Shown here piece after piece: positions 22,707-33,126 of a stretch of DNA of 64,000 nt. Both the position numbers and the translations under genes were made by a program. The notes under the pieces are model-generated. The model ran no database searches. It was not told the DNA's origin and was given only the letters and a program-made list of their open reading frames with translations. The stretch lies in the NCBI RefSeq assembly GCF_050947335.1, contig NC_134989.1:1977501-2041500 (forward strand), given 5' to 3'. The stretch comes from Megachile rotundata (taxonomy: Eukaryota > Arthropoda > Insecta > Hymenoptera > Megachilidae). Within the stretch, counting starts at the first letter, position 1. Each line of letters opens with the position of its first letter.

Positions 22707-23675
22707 CTAGTCCTTTCCGATTTCTCCATGACTAAGGATTGCTCCTATGGCTATTCCAGATGCGTCTGTAGTTATATTAAACGGCTTTGAAAAATCCGGA
22801 TATGTCAAAATTGGCTCTTTACATAAAGCATCCCTAAGGTGCGTAAAGGCGTCTTCTTGCTGCTTAGTCCATTCGAACTTTCGCTCTTTTTTTGTTAAGT
22901 CAGAGAGTGGCTTTGCAATTTTGGAGAAGTCTTTGATAAATCTCCTATAGTATCCACACAGGCCCAGGAATTGTCTAATATTCTTTACCGTTTTTGGGAC
23001 TGGAAACTCCTTGACTGCTTCGATTTTCCTAGGATCTGGCCTCAGTCCATTTTCGTCAATTATATGTCCTAGATATGCCACTTCTTTTTTCAGGAATTCG
23101 CATTTGTCCGGTTGTAAACTAAGATTAGCTTCTCTTAGCCTTTCCATTAATTTATTAAATTTAATTTCATGTTCTTGTAGCGAACTTGCATAAATGACTA
23201 TGTCGTCTAAGTAGACAAATAGTTCTAAACCTTGAGGACCCGTTAATACATTATCCATTAGTCGTTGGAAAGTAGCTGGGGCATTTTTTAACCCGAACGG
23301 CATTCTGTTGAACTCGTAATGCCCGTATTGTGTAGAGAATGCAGTTTTGTGCTTGTCGTCTGGATGCATCGGGATCTGGTGAAACCCTGATCTCAAATAA
23401 AAAATTGAAAAATACTTTGCGCTTCCTAGCTGATCCAAAATATCCGTTATATTAGGCAGAGGGTAGGCATCGTCAATAGTTTTCTCGTTTAGTCGCCTAA
23501 AGTCAATCACTAATCTCCATTTCTTCTGTCCATGAGAATTTTCTTTTTTCGGGACTATCCATAAAGGTGAATTATATGGGGACGTTGAGTGTTCAATTAT
23601 TCCTTTTTGTAGTAAATCATTAATTTGTACGTTTATCTCCTCTCTGTGGCATTGAGGGTAACGATATTGTTTCAC
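22707..23675 (-). pseudogene. Gypsy reverse transcriptase, catalytic Asp lost
   Basis: 322 open codons covering the fingers, palm and connection of a Ty3/gypsy reverse transcriptase. Landmarks: SPLWIVPKK (about residue 36), RLVIDFRRLN (54-63), FNRMPFGLKNAPATFQ (122-137), the YLDDI active-site box (155-159), AYLGHII, and IRQFLGLCGYYRRFIKDFS. In motif A, usually FSxLDLxSGFHQI, the sequence is FSIFYLRSGFHQI: the first catalytic aspartate is a tyrosine (about residue 93). The enzyme would be inactive even without the downstream stop. Upstream, in the same orientation to about 23830, there is a further matching piece with LPGEELPATNKVHHRI. Confidence 0.93.
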
Positions 23676-23840
23676 GTTGATTGGTGCCTCATCTGTGGTG
23701 ATTATTCGGTGGTGTACTTTATTAGTGGCTGGTAATTCTTCTCCGGGTAAACTGAACCTGTCTGCGTTATTTTGTATTAACCGTTTGACGTTATTTGTTT
23801 CTTCTTCGTTTAAGTAGTGAACTAATATCTTCGATTCTGA

Positions 23841-24227
23841 GATAAATTATTTAAATGTTTTTAGATAAAATGATTATATTAGTGTTACAAATTAATTTTT
23901 TGTGTTAAAAATCGAATTTTGATTTGTTAGTTAACTAATACGGTTAGTTAACTAGTACGTATGAATTTTTATCTCGAAAACTATTTATCGAAATTAATTA
24001 AATCTTTTTGCATTTTAAACTTGAATGTTTGAACTATCATAATAATATTTTTTTCATTAGCAAATTCATTTTTTATTATCAGAAATTGCAAATAAATTTT
24101 TATTTTTTAAATTTTTTAACAATGTTTAAATATCTAATATGTAATATATATATATGGGTGTGGATATTGAAATCTCACCTACAAAACAAGACATTTTGCA
24201 AAGGTCAGCGACGACATATTTGAAAAA
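23841..24227. other. AT-rich DNA at the broken 5' side of the gypsy element
   Basis: Gypsy similarity ends near 23830. The AT-rich sequence that follows has no recognised gene. Confidence 0.4.
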
Positions 24228-24957
24228 CGTCCGAAACCGCTGTTGTCACGTATGATAATAGGGCGCGCGCATGAACATAAATGCGAATAACTCAGAAAAT
24301 CGCAAATTACCGCAAGATATCGTTAGAGATTCTTATTCGGGAAGCTTCCAGCTTTCATTTAAGCCTATTTGGTAGGTGAACCGAGGTAGAGTTCACAACT
24401 TTTCCCTTACATAGACATTAAGTACGTTTATGGTTTATATCTCCTTTTTCAGTTTATATCAGTGTTAAAGATAAACCTTTTGATGTGCAACCTACATAAT
24501 TATTATACTAAAGTACCATAAAAAATGCCAATAAAAGTGGATGAATATAATAGTTAAATAATAATTAAGCAGTATTATGTTAAATTTTGTTAACTGTGAA
24601 ACGTCCGGGACTGCTGTTGTCGCGCGCGTTAATAGGGTGCGCGCATGGACAAAAATGGGAATAACTCATAAGACCGCAAATTACCGCAAGATATTGTTAT
24701 AGATCCTTGTTCGGGAAGCTTCCAGCTTTCATTTAAGCCTATTTGGTAGGTGAACCGAGGTGAAGATCACAACTTTTACCTTACACAAACATTAAATATG
24801 ACTATGGTTTATATGTTTTTCCATATCAGTGTTAATAATAAACATTTTGTTGTGCAACTTACATAATTATAATGTTAAAGTATCATATAAACAGCTGATA
24901 ATAGTGGATGAACATAATATTTAAAAAATAATGAACAGCATTATGTTAAACTTTAAC
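24228..24957. repeat. Two diverged tandem units of about 370 bp
   Basis: Units 24228-24595 and 24600-24957 align over their whole length. Shared landmarks are ACGTCCG...GCTGTTGTC, GGG(C/T)GCGCGCATG, CCGCAAGATAT, GGGAAGCTTCCAGCTTTCAT, GGTAGGTGAACCGAGGT and ATCAGTGTTAA. It is satellite-like or a local duplication. There is no open frame. Confidence 0.88.
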
Positions 24958-25274
24958 CGGAAAAATTGACTTTAAAAAATGTTCAACTTTTGTGGCTCAT
25001 ATCTTCGAAATGGTAGTAATAAAATCATTAAAACTGTGAAAACAGTATGCACAGATTCCTTATAAACTAATTCCATTAAACGGATTTCAAGAATTGCGAT
25101 TTTCATTTTTTGACTTTTGTCCACGTTTTCGCCGTTTTTCGCCACTGTGCAATGCTGCGAACCATGTGCCGCTACAGTACGCTTCATATGTATTGACTGA
25201 TTTGTTTAACTGATGGTCTTTAATAACTAATAATATCCTAATTGTAAAATGTATTCCTATCCTTCTCGAGAATT

Positions 25275-25480
25275 ACGCGAGAATACTAGGAAATTCGGGG
25301 CGAGCATCGTGGGACGTAGGCACATAGCATTGCGGAATTTTCCATGTAGAATTATACATTTATTCGAATAACTATAAAATAATACATAAATCTTGCTTTA
25401 AATGAATTAACTTAACATTTGATTGATTTTATGAAACATATTATCCTTTCCAAATTGAAAACATAAAATAATTATTGAAA
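25275..25480 (-). mobile_element. Fragment of the gypsy-type LTR (5' part)
   Basis: Matches the part of LTR-A near 14725-14850: CGGG(G)CGAGCATCG, CACGTAGGCACAT-type sequence, the GCGGAATTT segment and AAAATAATACATAA(A)TCTTG. It is truncated on both sides. Confidence 0.65.
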
Positions 25481-25827
25481 ATCAAAATATATATACAGTG
25501 GATATTCTATATAAGCAAATCTTTCAGGTCTGAGGTTTTGCGTATATCGTACAGGTCCTACATTGATTGATGTCTTGCCGAACGTAGAAAAGGACAGAAG
25601 AGAAAAATATCACGGTCGCCGTTTGCGTATATCGTAAAGGTGCTACATTTCGAGCGAAGGAGACCGAACGTAAACAAACAGTGACCTACTAGAAGGACAC
25701 TCCTAATCCAAGAATAAAACTTTTTTATTTTTTATTTTTCTTTTTTTGTTTAAATTTTTTCCATCATATTTGTAACATTTTTCTCATTAAAATGAGACCA
25801 AACATGACATACATACTTCAGGACATA
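25481..25827. other. Spacer with a short direct repeat
   Basis: GCGTATATCGTACAGGTCCT (about 25542) recurs as GCGTATATCGTAAAGGTGCT (about 25627), each followed by ACATT. No gene is seen. Confidence 0.4.
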
Positions 25828-26321
25828 CAGTTACTCGATTTAATATTCGGACACTATGGTATTTGCGAAATTAAACGTTTATGCACTTACTTGCAAATTG
25901 ATTATCGAATTTTCTGATCTGTAATGAGTTAGAGCACATATTCTAGTTTACAAATATGTAAAATTAAATACTTTATTTTTTATTGTTTTCCATATAATAA
26001 ATTATAAACGAAATTAGACCCGATATTGATGTCGAAAAAATATTCGGACACTTAATATTATATAAAGTTTTTTCTTATTTAGAGTGTATGTAACAACAAA
26101 GTTATAATTTTAATATTAATTTAATATTTTTTGGGACTTCCCTTTTGTCACATGACGTGTTACAAACGTGTTGGCATGTTTGAAATTATTTTATTTAAAT
26201 AATTTTGAGTAATGCGTTTCCACTCTTCCGTCAGTCGCATTTTTTAATTCGTCTTTTGTTTCTATAGGGGTGGTCTTAACATTACGATCCAATAAGTCCC
26301 ATAGATTTTCAATTGGACTTA
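25828..26321 (-). mobile_element. Truncated Tc1 element, transposase C-terminal end
   Basis: Starts after TA with CAGTTACTCG, the inverted-repeat end shared with 41343 and 49636. It contains two ATATTCGGACAC boxes about 190 bp apart, then the end of a transposase frame on the minus strand that closely matches 41440-41600. It breaks off near 26321, within the sequence that would encode the SPDLNPI block. A further 1.3 kb downstream shows no Tc1 sequence. Confidence 0.8.
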
Positions 26322-27646
26322 AGCGACTTTTTATTTCCTCTTTGTTGGTACTGGAATCAATCTAGGCTACCGAAAAATGAGTTGGTAGGAGTGTTAATAT
26401 ACGAATGTCTTTTGTTTAATTCGGCGTCTTCTTGCAGTTCGGCTACCGGCGATGCACGTCGAAACGTGCACCAGCGCGTCTTCATTTATATCTCATTTTT
26501 ATAGTAACATCCTTTTATTTCAATAAACGTTATATATTAAATATTAATCTGTGCAAAACTCTGTCACTCTTTGCTGTTGAACACTCGACGGTGTGTCCTA
26601 AACTGCCGAACGTAACCCGACGAACATCTTCGACGGAAAATTTAGACAACAGTCCCTTGCAACAAGGACCTTCGACACTCGAACGGAAGTGAAAGTATGC
26701 CTTTCTTTAGAAAAAGGCGAAAACCATTTTTGTCTTTTAGAAAGAGAAAGGGACAACGGTTTTCTCGGATGCCCACGAAGTGACCGTCCAGCGAGCAAAA
26801 CGGAACCGTTTAATTGTTTTATGATTCTTTGACTCAACGCGACGCACAGTGTGTCGTTTGGCCAATCTAGCGGGACGAAGATCCTGCTTCAAAGAAATAC
26901 TGATTATTTTTCGTTTTACTGGTTTTTTATTAAACAAAAACATGATATTTCATTAAACATTAATGATTATATATATTTGCTAAATTATTTAACAGTTAAA
27001 TGAACATAACAATAAAATAAACATACAAAATCATCATACAAATTTTTTTATTATATTATACATTATTTATTCTATAAAACTAGTATACAAAATCTTTATT
27101 ATATTTTTTAAAACATGAATATATTTTTTAGTCAGCGTTGCTTTCGTGTGATATGAATTCCGAGGAATTGGGATCGATTAATGGTTCTCCCCAGAATTGT
27201 TGTATTTCTATTATTATATTTTTCCGGACAGTTTGGAGAAGTTCGTAAATGTGAAATAAGCGGATCTAAAGAAATTAATAATCTGTTTAATAAATCCCCG
27301 TTAGTATCTATTCTTGAAGCTTTTCCGTTTTAACGAGAAGCGGGGATGCGTCAGCGCGATATGTTTAAATAAAAATGATAGATATCAATGTTCGTCTGTA
27401 ATGCCCTTTCAGGTTTATATTGCTTATAAGTCTAGCTTTCGACACAAGAAGTGGGAACGCTGTATAAAGTCGTATACTGTGTTTAAAGTCTACCTATATT
27501 ATGAAATAGAATTTAAATTATATGCTAACATTTGAAAAGGTATAAAAGATTAATAAAATGCTATTTCAAAATATGACAACTGTAGAAATCATTCTGAATG
27601 ATAGAAGATAACACTACATATACACAAATATTAATATTGGATACTG
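26322..27646. other. Unassigned; contains a repeat related to 30350-30520
   Basis: A block near 26570-26880 shares CGCACAGTGTGTCGTTTGGC and CCAATCTAGCGGGAC with the reverse complement of 30385-30425. It also shares a weaker C(C)TAAACTGCCGA segment with about 30490, so both places hold copies of an unclassified element. Overlapping open frames near 26432-26943 show no known domain. Confidence 0.4.
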
Positions 27647-28314
27647 TGTAACGTTCCGCGGAACCCTCTTTTGTACAATACCACACCTCAGATCTATTAT
27701 CGACAGTATTAGGCAATTACCGACAGTACATTACGAATCTATTACCATATCTATCAAATTCGACAGTCGGTAATCAGTATGTATATATATATATTTTCAT
27801 TTATATTAATTATCTTATGATTTTGATTTAGAATAGGTAATATGTGTCACCAAATCAAATATTAAGTTAGAACGATTGAAACAAGACTCGTGTATTATTT
27901 TATTTTAATTCTAATAAATGTATAGTTTTGTATGACAAATTTCCGTTACGCTATGATGTGCCTACGTGCCGCGATGCTCGCCCCGAAATCCTTGAGATCA
28001 GCGCTAATCCTAGAAAAAGATGGAGATACTATTTCTATTTACGGCATTATCAGACATTAAATTAATTAATTAACTAAATCAATTTATATACGTAAAATCA
28101 ACCAGTACTAAACTATTCATAGCCGGAACCAAAATTATTTCCTTAAACTAGAAAGCTATAAATCGAAATAGACTCGGCTCTGATAGAAAAGGACAGAAAA
28201 TGTATTTTTCGCTAAAACACCGTTATAATATTATTTTAATATCGAAATGTTAGTCAGAAATTAAAGAGCGACATTTAAAGTATAATTAAACCATTCAATT
28301 TTATAATTAATGTA

Positions 28315-29077
28315 ACACGTCACTCAATAAGTCTCCGGTATACCTAAGAAAAACAAATTTTTTTTTAGAAATTCCACTTTAATCATCAATATACATTCCT
28401 TCCAGTGTGATACATTGATTCCAACGCACCTCTAACTTTTCAATTCCCTTTATATTAAACGATTTGTCTTTGCCCCCAAAATAAGCTTCAGTTTCCGCAA
28501 TCACTTCATTTCATTTGAGCCAAATTTTTTTTATATCTGCAAAGAGCCAGTAGTCGCTGGGGTCCAAATCTGGGGAGTACGGTGTGTGGGGAAACAATTC
28601 AAAACGTAATTCATTCAATTGAACCATCGTGTTCATCGACTTGTGACACGGCGCATTGCCTTCGTGAAACAGCAAACGCGGCACCCACTTTGAAAGCAAT
28701 TTGCACATGCCCAAATTTTCATGCAAAATTGTGAAGACACTACCTTCTGATATCTTCAGGGCATCAGCTATCTCACACAACTTAAGTTTACGGCTCTTTA
28801 AAACTATTTTGTGGACATTTTTTATGTTTTCCGGAACGATTGCTGATTTTGGGCAACTAGAGCGTTCGGCATCATCGACGCTTGTATGACCGCGTTTAAA
28901 TTGAGCATACTAGTCAATGATAGTTAATTTCCCTGGTGCAGAGTCCCTATAATGCTTATGAAGTCACTTTTTGGCTTCAACAGTATTTTTTCCGATTAAA
29001 AAACAGTGTTTAATCAACACACGAAATTCCTTTCTATCCATTGTCTTCAAAATTACGAAACTTATTGAGTGACGTGT
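28315..29077 (-). mobile_element. Internally deleted mariner inside LTR-D
   Basis: 763 bp bounded by ACACGTCACTCAATAAG and its reverse complement, flanked by TA (28313-28314 and 29078-29079). Removing it restores LTR sequence matching 61140-61160 (AATTAATATATAATAACG), so it inserted after the LTR. It retains both ends of a transposase gene but lost the middle. Confidence 0.92.
28384..29041 (-). pseudogene. Deleted mariner transposase
   Basis: The minus-strand frame starts at 29041 (MDRKEFRVLIKHC), with an in-frame TGA after about 25 codons. The helix-turn-helix end KISEGSVFTILHENLGM runs to the WVPRLL (WVPHEL-type) motif. The sequence then jumps directly to FHEGNAPCHKSMNTM and YSPDLDPSDYWLFADIKK, so the region holding the first catalytic aspartate is deleted. 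In the second catalytic block, H-x-DNAPCH reads HEGNAPCH, so that aspartate is also lost. The family style (APCHKS, PSDYWLFADLK) is irritans-like. It could at most be moved by a related transposase. Confidence 0.88.
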
Positions 29078-29112
29078 TATAATAACGAATTTATATGAAA
29101 ATTTAGATATTC

Positions 29113-29160
29113 TGACGTCACAGAAATTCCAGGAATTCGGCGAACCTGCGAGTATAAAAG
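29113..29160 (+). promoter_or_regulatory. LTR-D promoter: CRE-like site and TATA box
   Basis: A full TGACGTCA (29113-29120) lies 33 bp upstream of TATAAAAG (29153-29160), with a purine/GC-rich GGGCGAGCGAAACCCGTC after it. The same arrangement recurs in LTR-E, and the TATA box is conserved in LTR-A, -B and -C. Transcription would begin about 25-30 bp downstream, so the repeated GGCTCCCC modules are transcribed. Confidence 0.7.
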
Positions 29161-30188
29161 GGCGAGCGAAACCCGTCTACGAGCAGAACAGTTTTCGAAG
29201 TCGAGCTATTCACAAGTCTCACATTGATAAGTATAAACGGAACAGTTTTCGCTGTCAAGAGCCGAAACAAATCTTGATACTTGATTGGTCAAGCGGGTAT
29301 ATGCCATTTAGATACTTGGTCGTGGGTCGTTCTAGTAGCTAGCTAACGCAGGCTCCCCAATTAAGCGATCTGGTTTTGGCTAAAAGGGTCATGGACAATT
29401 AGTTGGCGAGTCGAATTATTAAAAGAGTAATTGTTCCGAAGAAATAATTCATTAGATACAAATAAATTTTGGTAATTTGAGTTAATAAAAGAATACTGTT
29501 CTCACTCTAGCGTAATCTCCGTAGTCGACTACACCGCGTTAGATTTTGTGAAAGCGTGTTTAGGTACACTTAGAGAATCACACTTAGGTCGGATTCCTCG
29601 CAGCGGTGGACTATAAAGCGCTAATATTAATTAATTCCGTCAAAGAATATTTATATAAATCACAATCGTACGAACCAAGATAAATTTTGTCATTACGATA
29701 GTTTCGAACACGAGAATCGAATATATGTATATAAAGAATATCAAATTTAGTTACCTTTATAAAAGCAAAGTTAGCTTTATCAGAGATCAGATGTAGATAC
29801 GATCCAGTATAAAGTATTAACCAGCGAGTTTCATTTCGTTAAATTCACGATTATCTATTACATTTTGTTTAATTTGTTAAATTCTATTACTTCTATTATT
29901 AGTATTATTTCAAAAGCTATTTAATTCTTTATTCTGATTAATCATTTATAATCTATATATTTCTTTATTTTGTTGTTATTGTTGTTTGTTACTTTCATTT
30001 CTTATCGTTTATTGAATAAATCTAATTGTTGAAAGATATTGACCTGTGGATTTCACTCCTTAACCGCACACCACACGAATCCCACAATCTTTATTTGCAA
30101 AACGAGTCGCTCAGGGGGGTAAAAGCCGCTCTTTACCTTTCTAGCGCTTGTAACAAACTGAACCTAGGTTCCAGGGTCGTTACAACTG

Positions 30189-30527
30189 GTACAATACAAT
30201 TGCCAAAAATCTCAAGCGCGGAAAAAGTGCTCGTAGAAGCAGTTGCGTCAAACTACATCTTCAGATACCATTAACAGATCATTACATATTGTTTTTTACA
30301 TTAATATTGATATTTTCTTATGGATATTCTACTATCGATATATAATGTCAGTGGACATATTTGTGTAAGTTGCAAAATTGATTTTTGTCCCGCTAGATTG
30401 GCCAAACGACACACTGTGCGACGGTCCGAACGGCCGAAGACATTGTCGAGAACTATCGCGTTCTCTAGCCTCGAAACATTTGGAGTCACAATCGGCAGTT
30501 TAAGGTGTAACATCACTCTAGAGCCCG
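30189..30527. repeat. Copy of an unclassified repeat next to LTR-D
   Basis: 30385-30425 is an inverted match to 26845-26880, including GTCCCGCTAGATTGGCCAAA and GACACACTGTGCG. Weaker similarity extends to about 30520. No coding sequence is recognised. Confidence 0.5.
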
Positions 30528-31990
30528 ATAAAATAATTTTAAGAAAAAAAATATGCTGACTTTGAAATGCACTAAAAAGTATAAAATAATTTCTATTTCC
30601 TAATGAAGTAATTTCTATTTCATTCAATCATACAATTACGTAACAGATATGAATGAAACCTATTTACTCGTTAGGTAGTATATTAATACATTTCAACCTT
30701 TTCGGAGGCGGCGCAAAATTAAAAGATTATCTTGAACATGTCAACCTTTGGACAGCCGAACATAGGCAAAGATTGTATAGCTATTTTTTTTTCTATACAT
30801 ACAACTGGACAGCACGCTGCGAAGTAAGTGTTAGTGCGTATAGAATGTAACTATGGTCTATCTAAATTCATACAGTATGCGACGGAAAGACTCGATCGCC
30901 GCATATTCTATAAAGATAGAGCCTATCTGCCGCAAATTTGGTAATTCCCGCGTCGTGGGCTCCGTTTATAGGTTCTTAGATCCATGGCTTCCACATGCGA
31001 ACGAAGTCGATTCAATTTCATTTATATCAGAAACGTTGCGAAATGAAGATGTAGTCGTTACATTTACGTATATTACCAGATATATCTATAATGGTTCGTA
31101 TTCCTTCTCAGGATTTATTAATTTCCAATACGTCATACCACAATCAACTGGTTATTGGCAGCAACGTTTACTGAGGTATTTTTAATTATGCGCCGCCTCC
31201 GAAAAGGTTGAAATGTATTTAATATACTACCTAACGAGTAAATAGGTTTCATTCATATCTGTTACGTAATTGTATGATTGAATGAAATAGAAATTACTTC
31301 ATTAGGAAATAGAAATTATTTTATACTTTTTAGTGCATTTCGAAGTCGGCGTATTTTTTTTCTTAAAATTATTTTATTTCACGCTTTTTATCGGCCGACA
31401 ACGCGTATTTGTAGAAACAGTAGAAAATCGGCGACTGCATGTTGACTGATACACCACTAGAGACACGGAGGCATACGTAGAATTCAATATACTAGTAACA
31501 ATAGTTTTTCGCTAATAATTCGAAAAATAAAGCTTCTCCTTAATTGCGGATAAGGAAAAAGTTGTTCAGAATCGTGCCCCTGATAACATATTAAAAGGAC
31601 ATGAAAATCGTCCAAAGTTGATTTCAAAACTTTTCAACAATTTTTCGCTAATATCTCGAAAACTAAACCTTTCCGCGAAATTTGTATATGAACAAAATTT
31701 TTCAGAATCATGTCCGTGATAAGATATTAAAAGCGCACTAAAATCGAGAAAAGTTTATTTCAAAAGTTGCCGGTTTTTTGCAATAACAATACTTTGCAAT
31801 TAGAAAATGAAAAATTTTTTGATAATGGTACCAATGGGGAGTCAGAACCTACCAGATGCAAAAGGTTTCGTTCCGATCGGTCCATCCAGCTAGGCATAAT
31901 CGGCGAGCACACATAGAAAAAAAAAAGAAAAAAGAAAAAAAAAATATTATACTGATCGAATTGAGTAACCTCCTCCTTTTTCGAAGTCGG
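30528..31990 (+). mobile_element. Foldback element with core ORF (FB2)
   Basis: The left arm (30528-30735) and right arm (31186-31380) are inverted copies of each other. They share CGACTTCGAAATGCACTAAA-type sequence, CTAACGAGTAAATAGGTTT and CCTTTTCGGAGGCGGCGC, around a 450-bp core. The right arm continues outward with subrepeats (CGCTAATATCTCGAAAAC, GGACATGAAAATCGTCC) and the terminal module, ending ATTGAGTAACCTCC...CGAAGTCGG directly before TTAA (31991-31994). The outer left arm is missing. Confidence 0.85.
30853..31185 (+). CDS. Conserved core ORF of the foldback family, copy 1
   Basis: An open frame in the core between the arms. The part shared with the other copies starts at an internal methionine (about 30877) with MRRKDSIAAY and includes KIEPICRKFG, SRVVGSVYRFLDPWLPH, NEVDSISFISETLRNED and SYSFSGFINFQY, ending near STGYWQQ. 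The same frame is open at 59079-59366 and, on the opposite strand, at 63583-63927, with around ten amino-acid differences. I recognise no domain. No signal peptide or membrane helix is evident. It may encode a small accessory protein, or the frame may survive simply because the copies are young. Confidence 0.45.
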   Translation: MVYLNSYSMRRKDSIAAYSIKIEPICRKFGNSRVVGSVYRFLDPWLPHANEVDSISFISETLRNEDVVVTFTYITRYIYNGSYSFSGFINFQYVIPQSTGYWQQRLLRYF

Positions 31991-32888
31991 TTAAAAAAGA
32001 GGTCTAATTTTGACAATTTTTTTTGGAAGAACGATACACGGAAAAGAATCTCTTTTCAGAGGGTTTATTTAACACATATTGAACTACGACAAAATAATTT
32101 TTTTCATTTTCGTACAAAATGGAGGCGACGGAACCGATCGGCGGAAACAGCTTTTGTAAAAACACTTCTACGGGAGGACGGATTTCTCGTTATGTATGAG
32201 TCGTGGAATAAAAAATCAAAAGAATTTATAATCTATATACAATTGGTTTTGGAAGTACGTAGGGGTTTCTTGATTAATCAATTTTTGTGGAAGATATGCG
32301 TTTTTTAAAGAATGAATCGACTTTTTACATGAAAAATGAGCACTAAATTGTTTATAAAAAAAAAAGTTTACATTGAATCAAAAAACGGTTACATACTTCC
32401 AAGAACAATATTATTGTGCAGCTACTGTAAAAATTTCAATTCAATCCATGCAGTAGTCACCGAGAAATCCGTCCTCCCAGTATGAAGAAACTGGTTTCGA
32501 GAAAAACGCGTTTGAAGTTTTATGAACATTTTGATCCTTAAATTTTCTGTTCACCGCTAATCTGCAATGCCTGTACTATACATTTGGCTATTCAGATCGG
32601 TGTTTGCCACCTTTTCTAACTTTCTGGATACTTCTGTTTGTTTTGTAGGTAACAAGTAAACTTATTATTTTAAATGATAACAATAATACGAAAGCGATGA
32701 ATTGCAACATACCGCGCGAGTACTCATTGTCAGTGCGCGCTCTGAGGCGCTGCGGCAAAATTGATAATTGAACCATTTAAAATCTGTTTTCCACTATAAA
32801 TCAAACGGCATTCTGTTCTTAAGACCCTGAAGTATTGTTTTAGCAAAGAAAAAAAATATTGACTTTCTGAAAATCCTAGAGTGGTGTT
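31991..32888. other. Probable MITE material with an internal inverted repeat
   Basis: GGAGGACGGATTTCTCG (about 32173) recurs inverted as CGAGAAATCCGTCCTCC (about 32460), around a 270-bp AT-rich loop. Further right are GAAAAACGCGTTTGAAG and an end reading GTGGTGTTACCCC|TTAA (about 32882-32897). That end resembles the TTAA-flanked element at 51805-52532 (GGGGGCAATACC). I could not fix the left end. A 150-codon open frame reading in from 31856 is Lys/Arg-rich and probably meaningless. Confidence 0.45.
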
Positions 32889-32975
32889 ACCCCTTAATAA
32901 TTCAAAAACGAAGCTTCAAACCCCATTTTTGCAAGGGGAAATCTTGTTCAGAATCACATCCTTTAACAACTGGGA
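32889..32975. repeat. Partial copy of the 2-5 kb MITE-like repeat
   Basis: TTAATAATTCAAAAACGAAG, then CTTCAAACCCCATTTTTGCA and GTTCAGAATCACATCCT match the central block of 1920-2166, 2905-3140 and 4525-4778. Confidence 0.6.
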
Positions 32976-33126
32976 GTTATACGAGTTGTGACATATCATT
33001 ACGTCGCGGAGGTACACCGCAATCTTTCCAGTTTATAGTGACGACAGTTTTTGAGGCTCCATCGTTCAATTTGAACCCTTTACGCCCTTCATTGAAAAAA
33101 AAACCGCAAAAGAAGAATTTGTTTAA

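Larger units (their letters stand above)
20816..23840 (-). mobile_element. Decayed internal region of a gypsy-type LTR retrotransposon
   Basis: On the minus strand the order is a short piece upstream of reverse transcriptase (23830-23676), reverse transcriptase (23675-22707), RNase H (22700-22326), a charged linker with tandem repeats (about 22330-21550), an integrase zinc-finger piece (21544-21071), a short tail, a polypurine tract and then the LTR at 19274-20815. Gag, protease, the 5' LTR and the integrase catalytic core are missing. The gene order RT-RNaseH-IN is that of Ty3/gypsy elements. Stops and a lost catalytic residue make it inactive. Confidence 0.92.
27647..30184 (+). mobile_element. 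Solo gypsy-type LTR with a mariner inserted (LTR-D)
   Basis: Begins TGTAACGTTCC, ends GGGTCGTTACA, and is flanked by the 4-bp duplication ACTG (27643-27646 and 30185-30188). It is in plus orientation. A mariner derivative occupies 28315-29077; removing it leaves about 1.77 kb, shorter than LTR-A and LTR-E because part of the repeated-module region is gone (only one CTAGCTAACGCAGGCTCCCC module remains, about 29326-29372). The promoter motifs are intact. Confidence 0.9.

Noticed and set aside
31856..32308. 150-codon Lys/Arg-rich frame
   Set aside because: It starts inside the foldback terminal module and runs through AT-rich MITE-like sequence. Composition, not selection, explains it.
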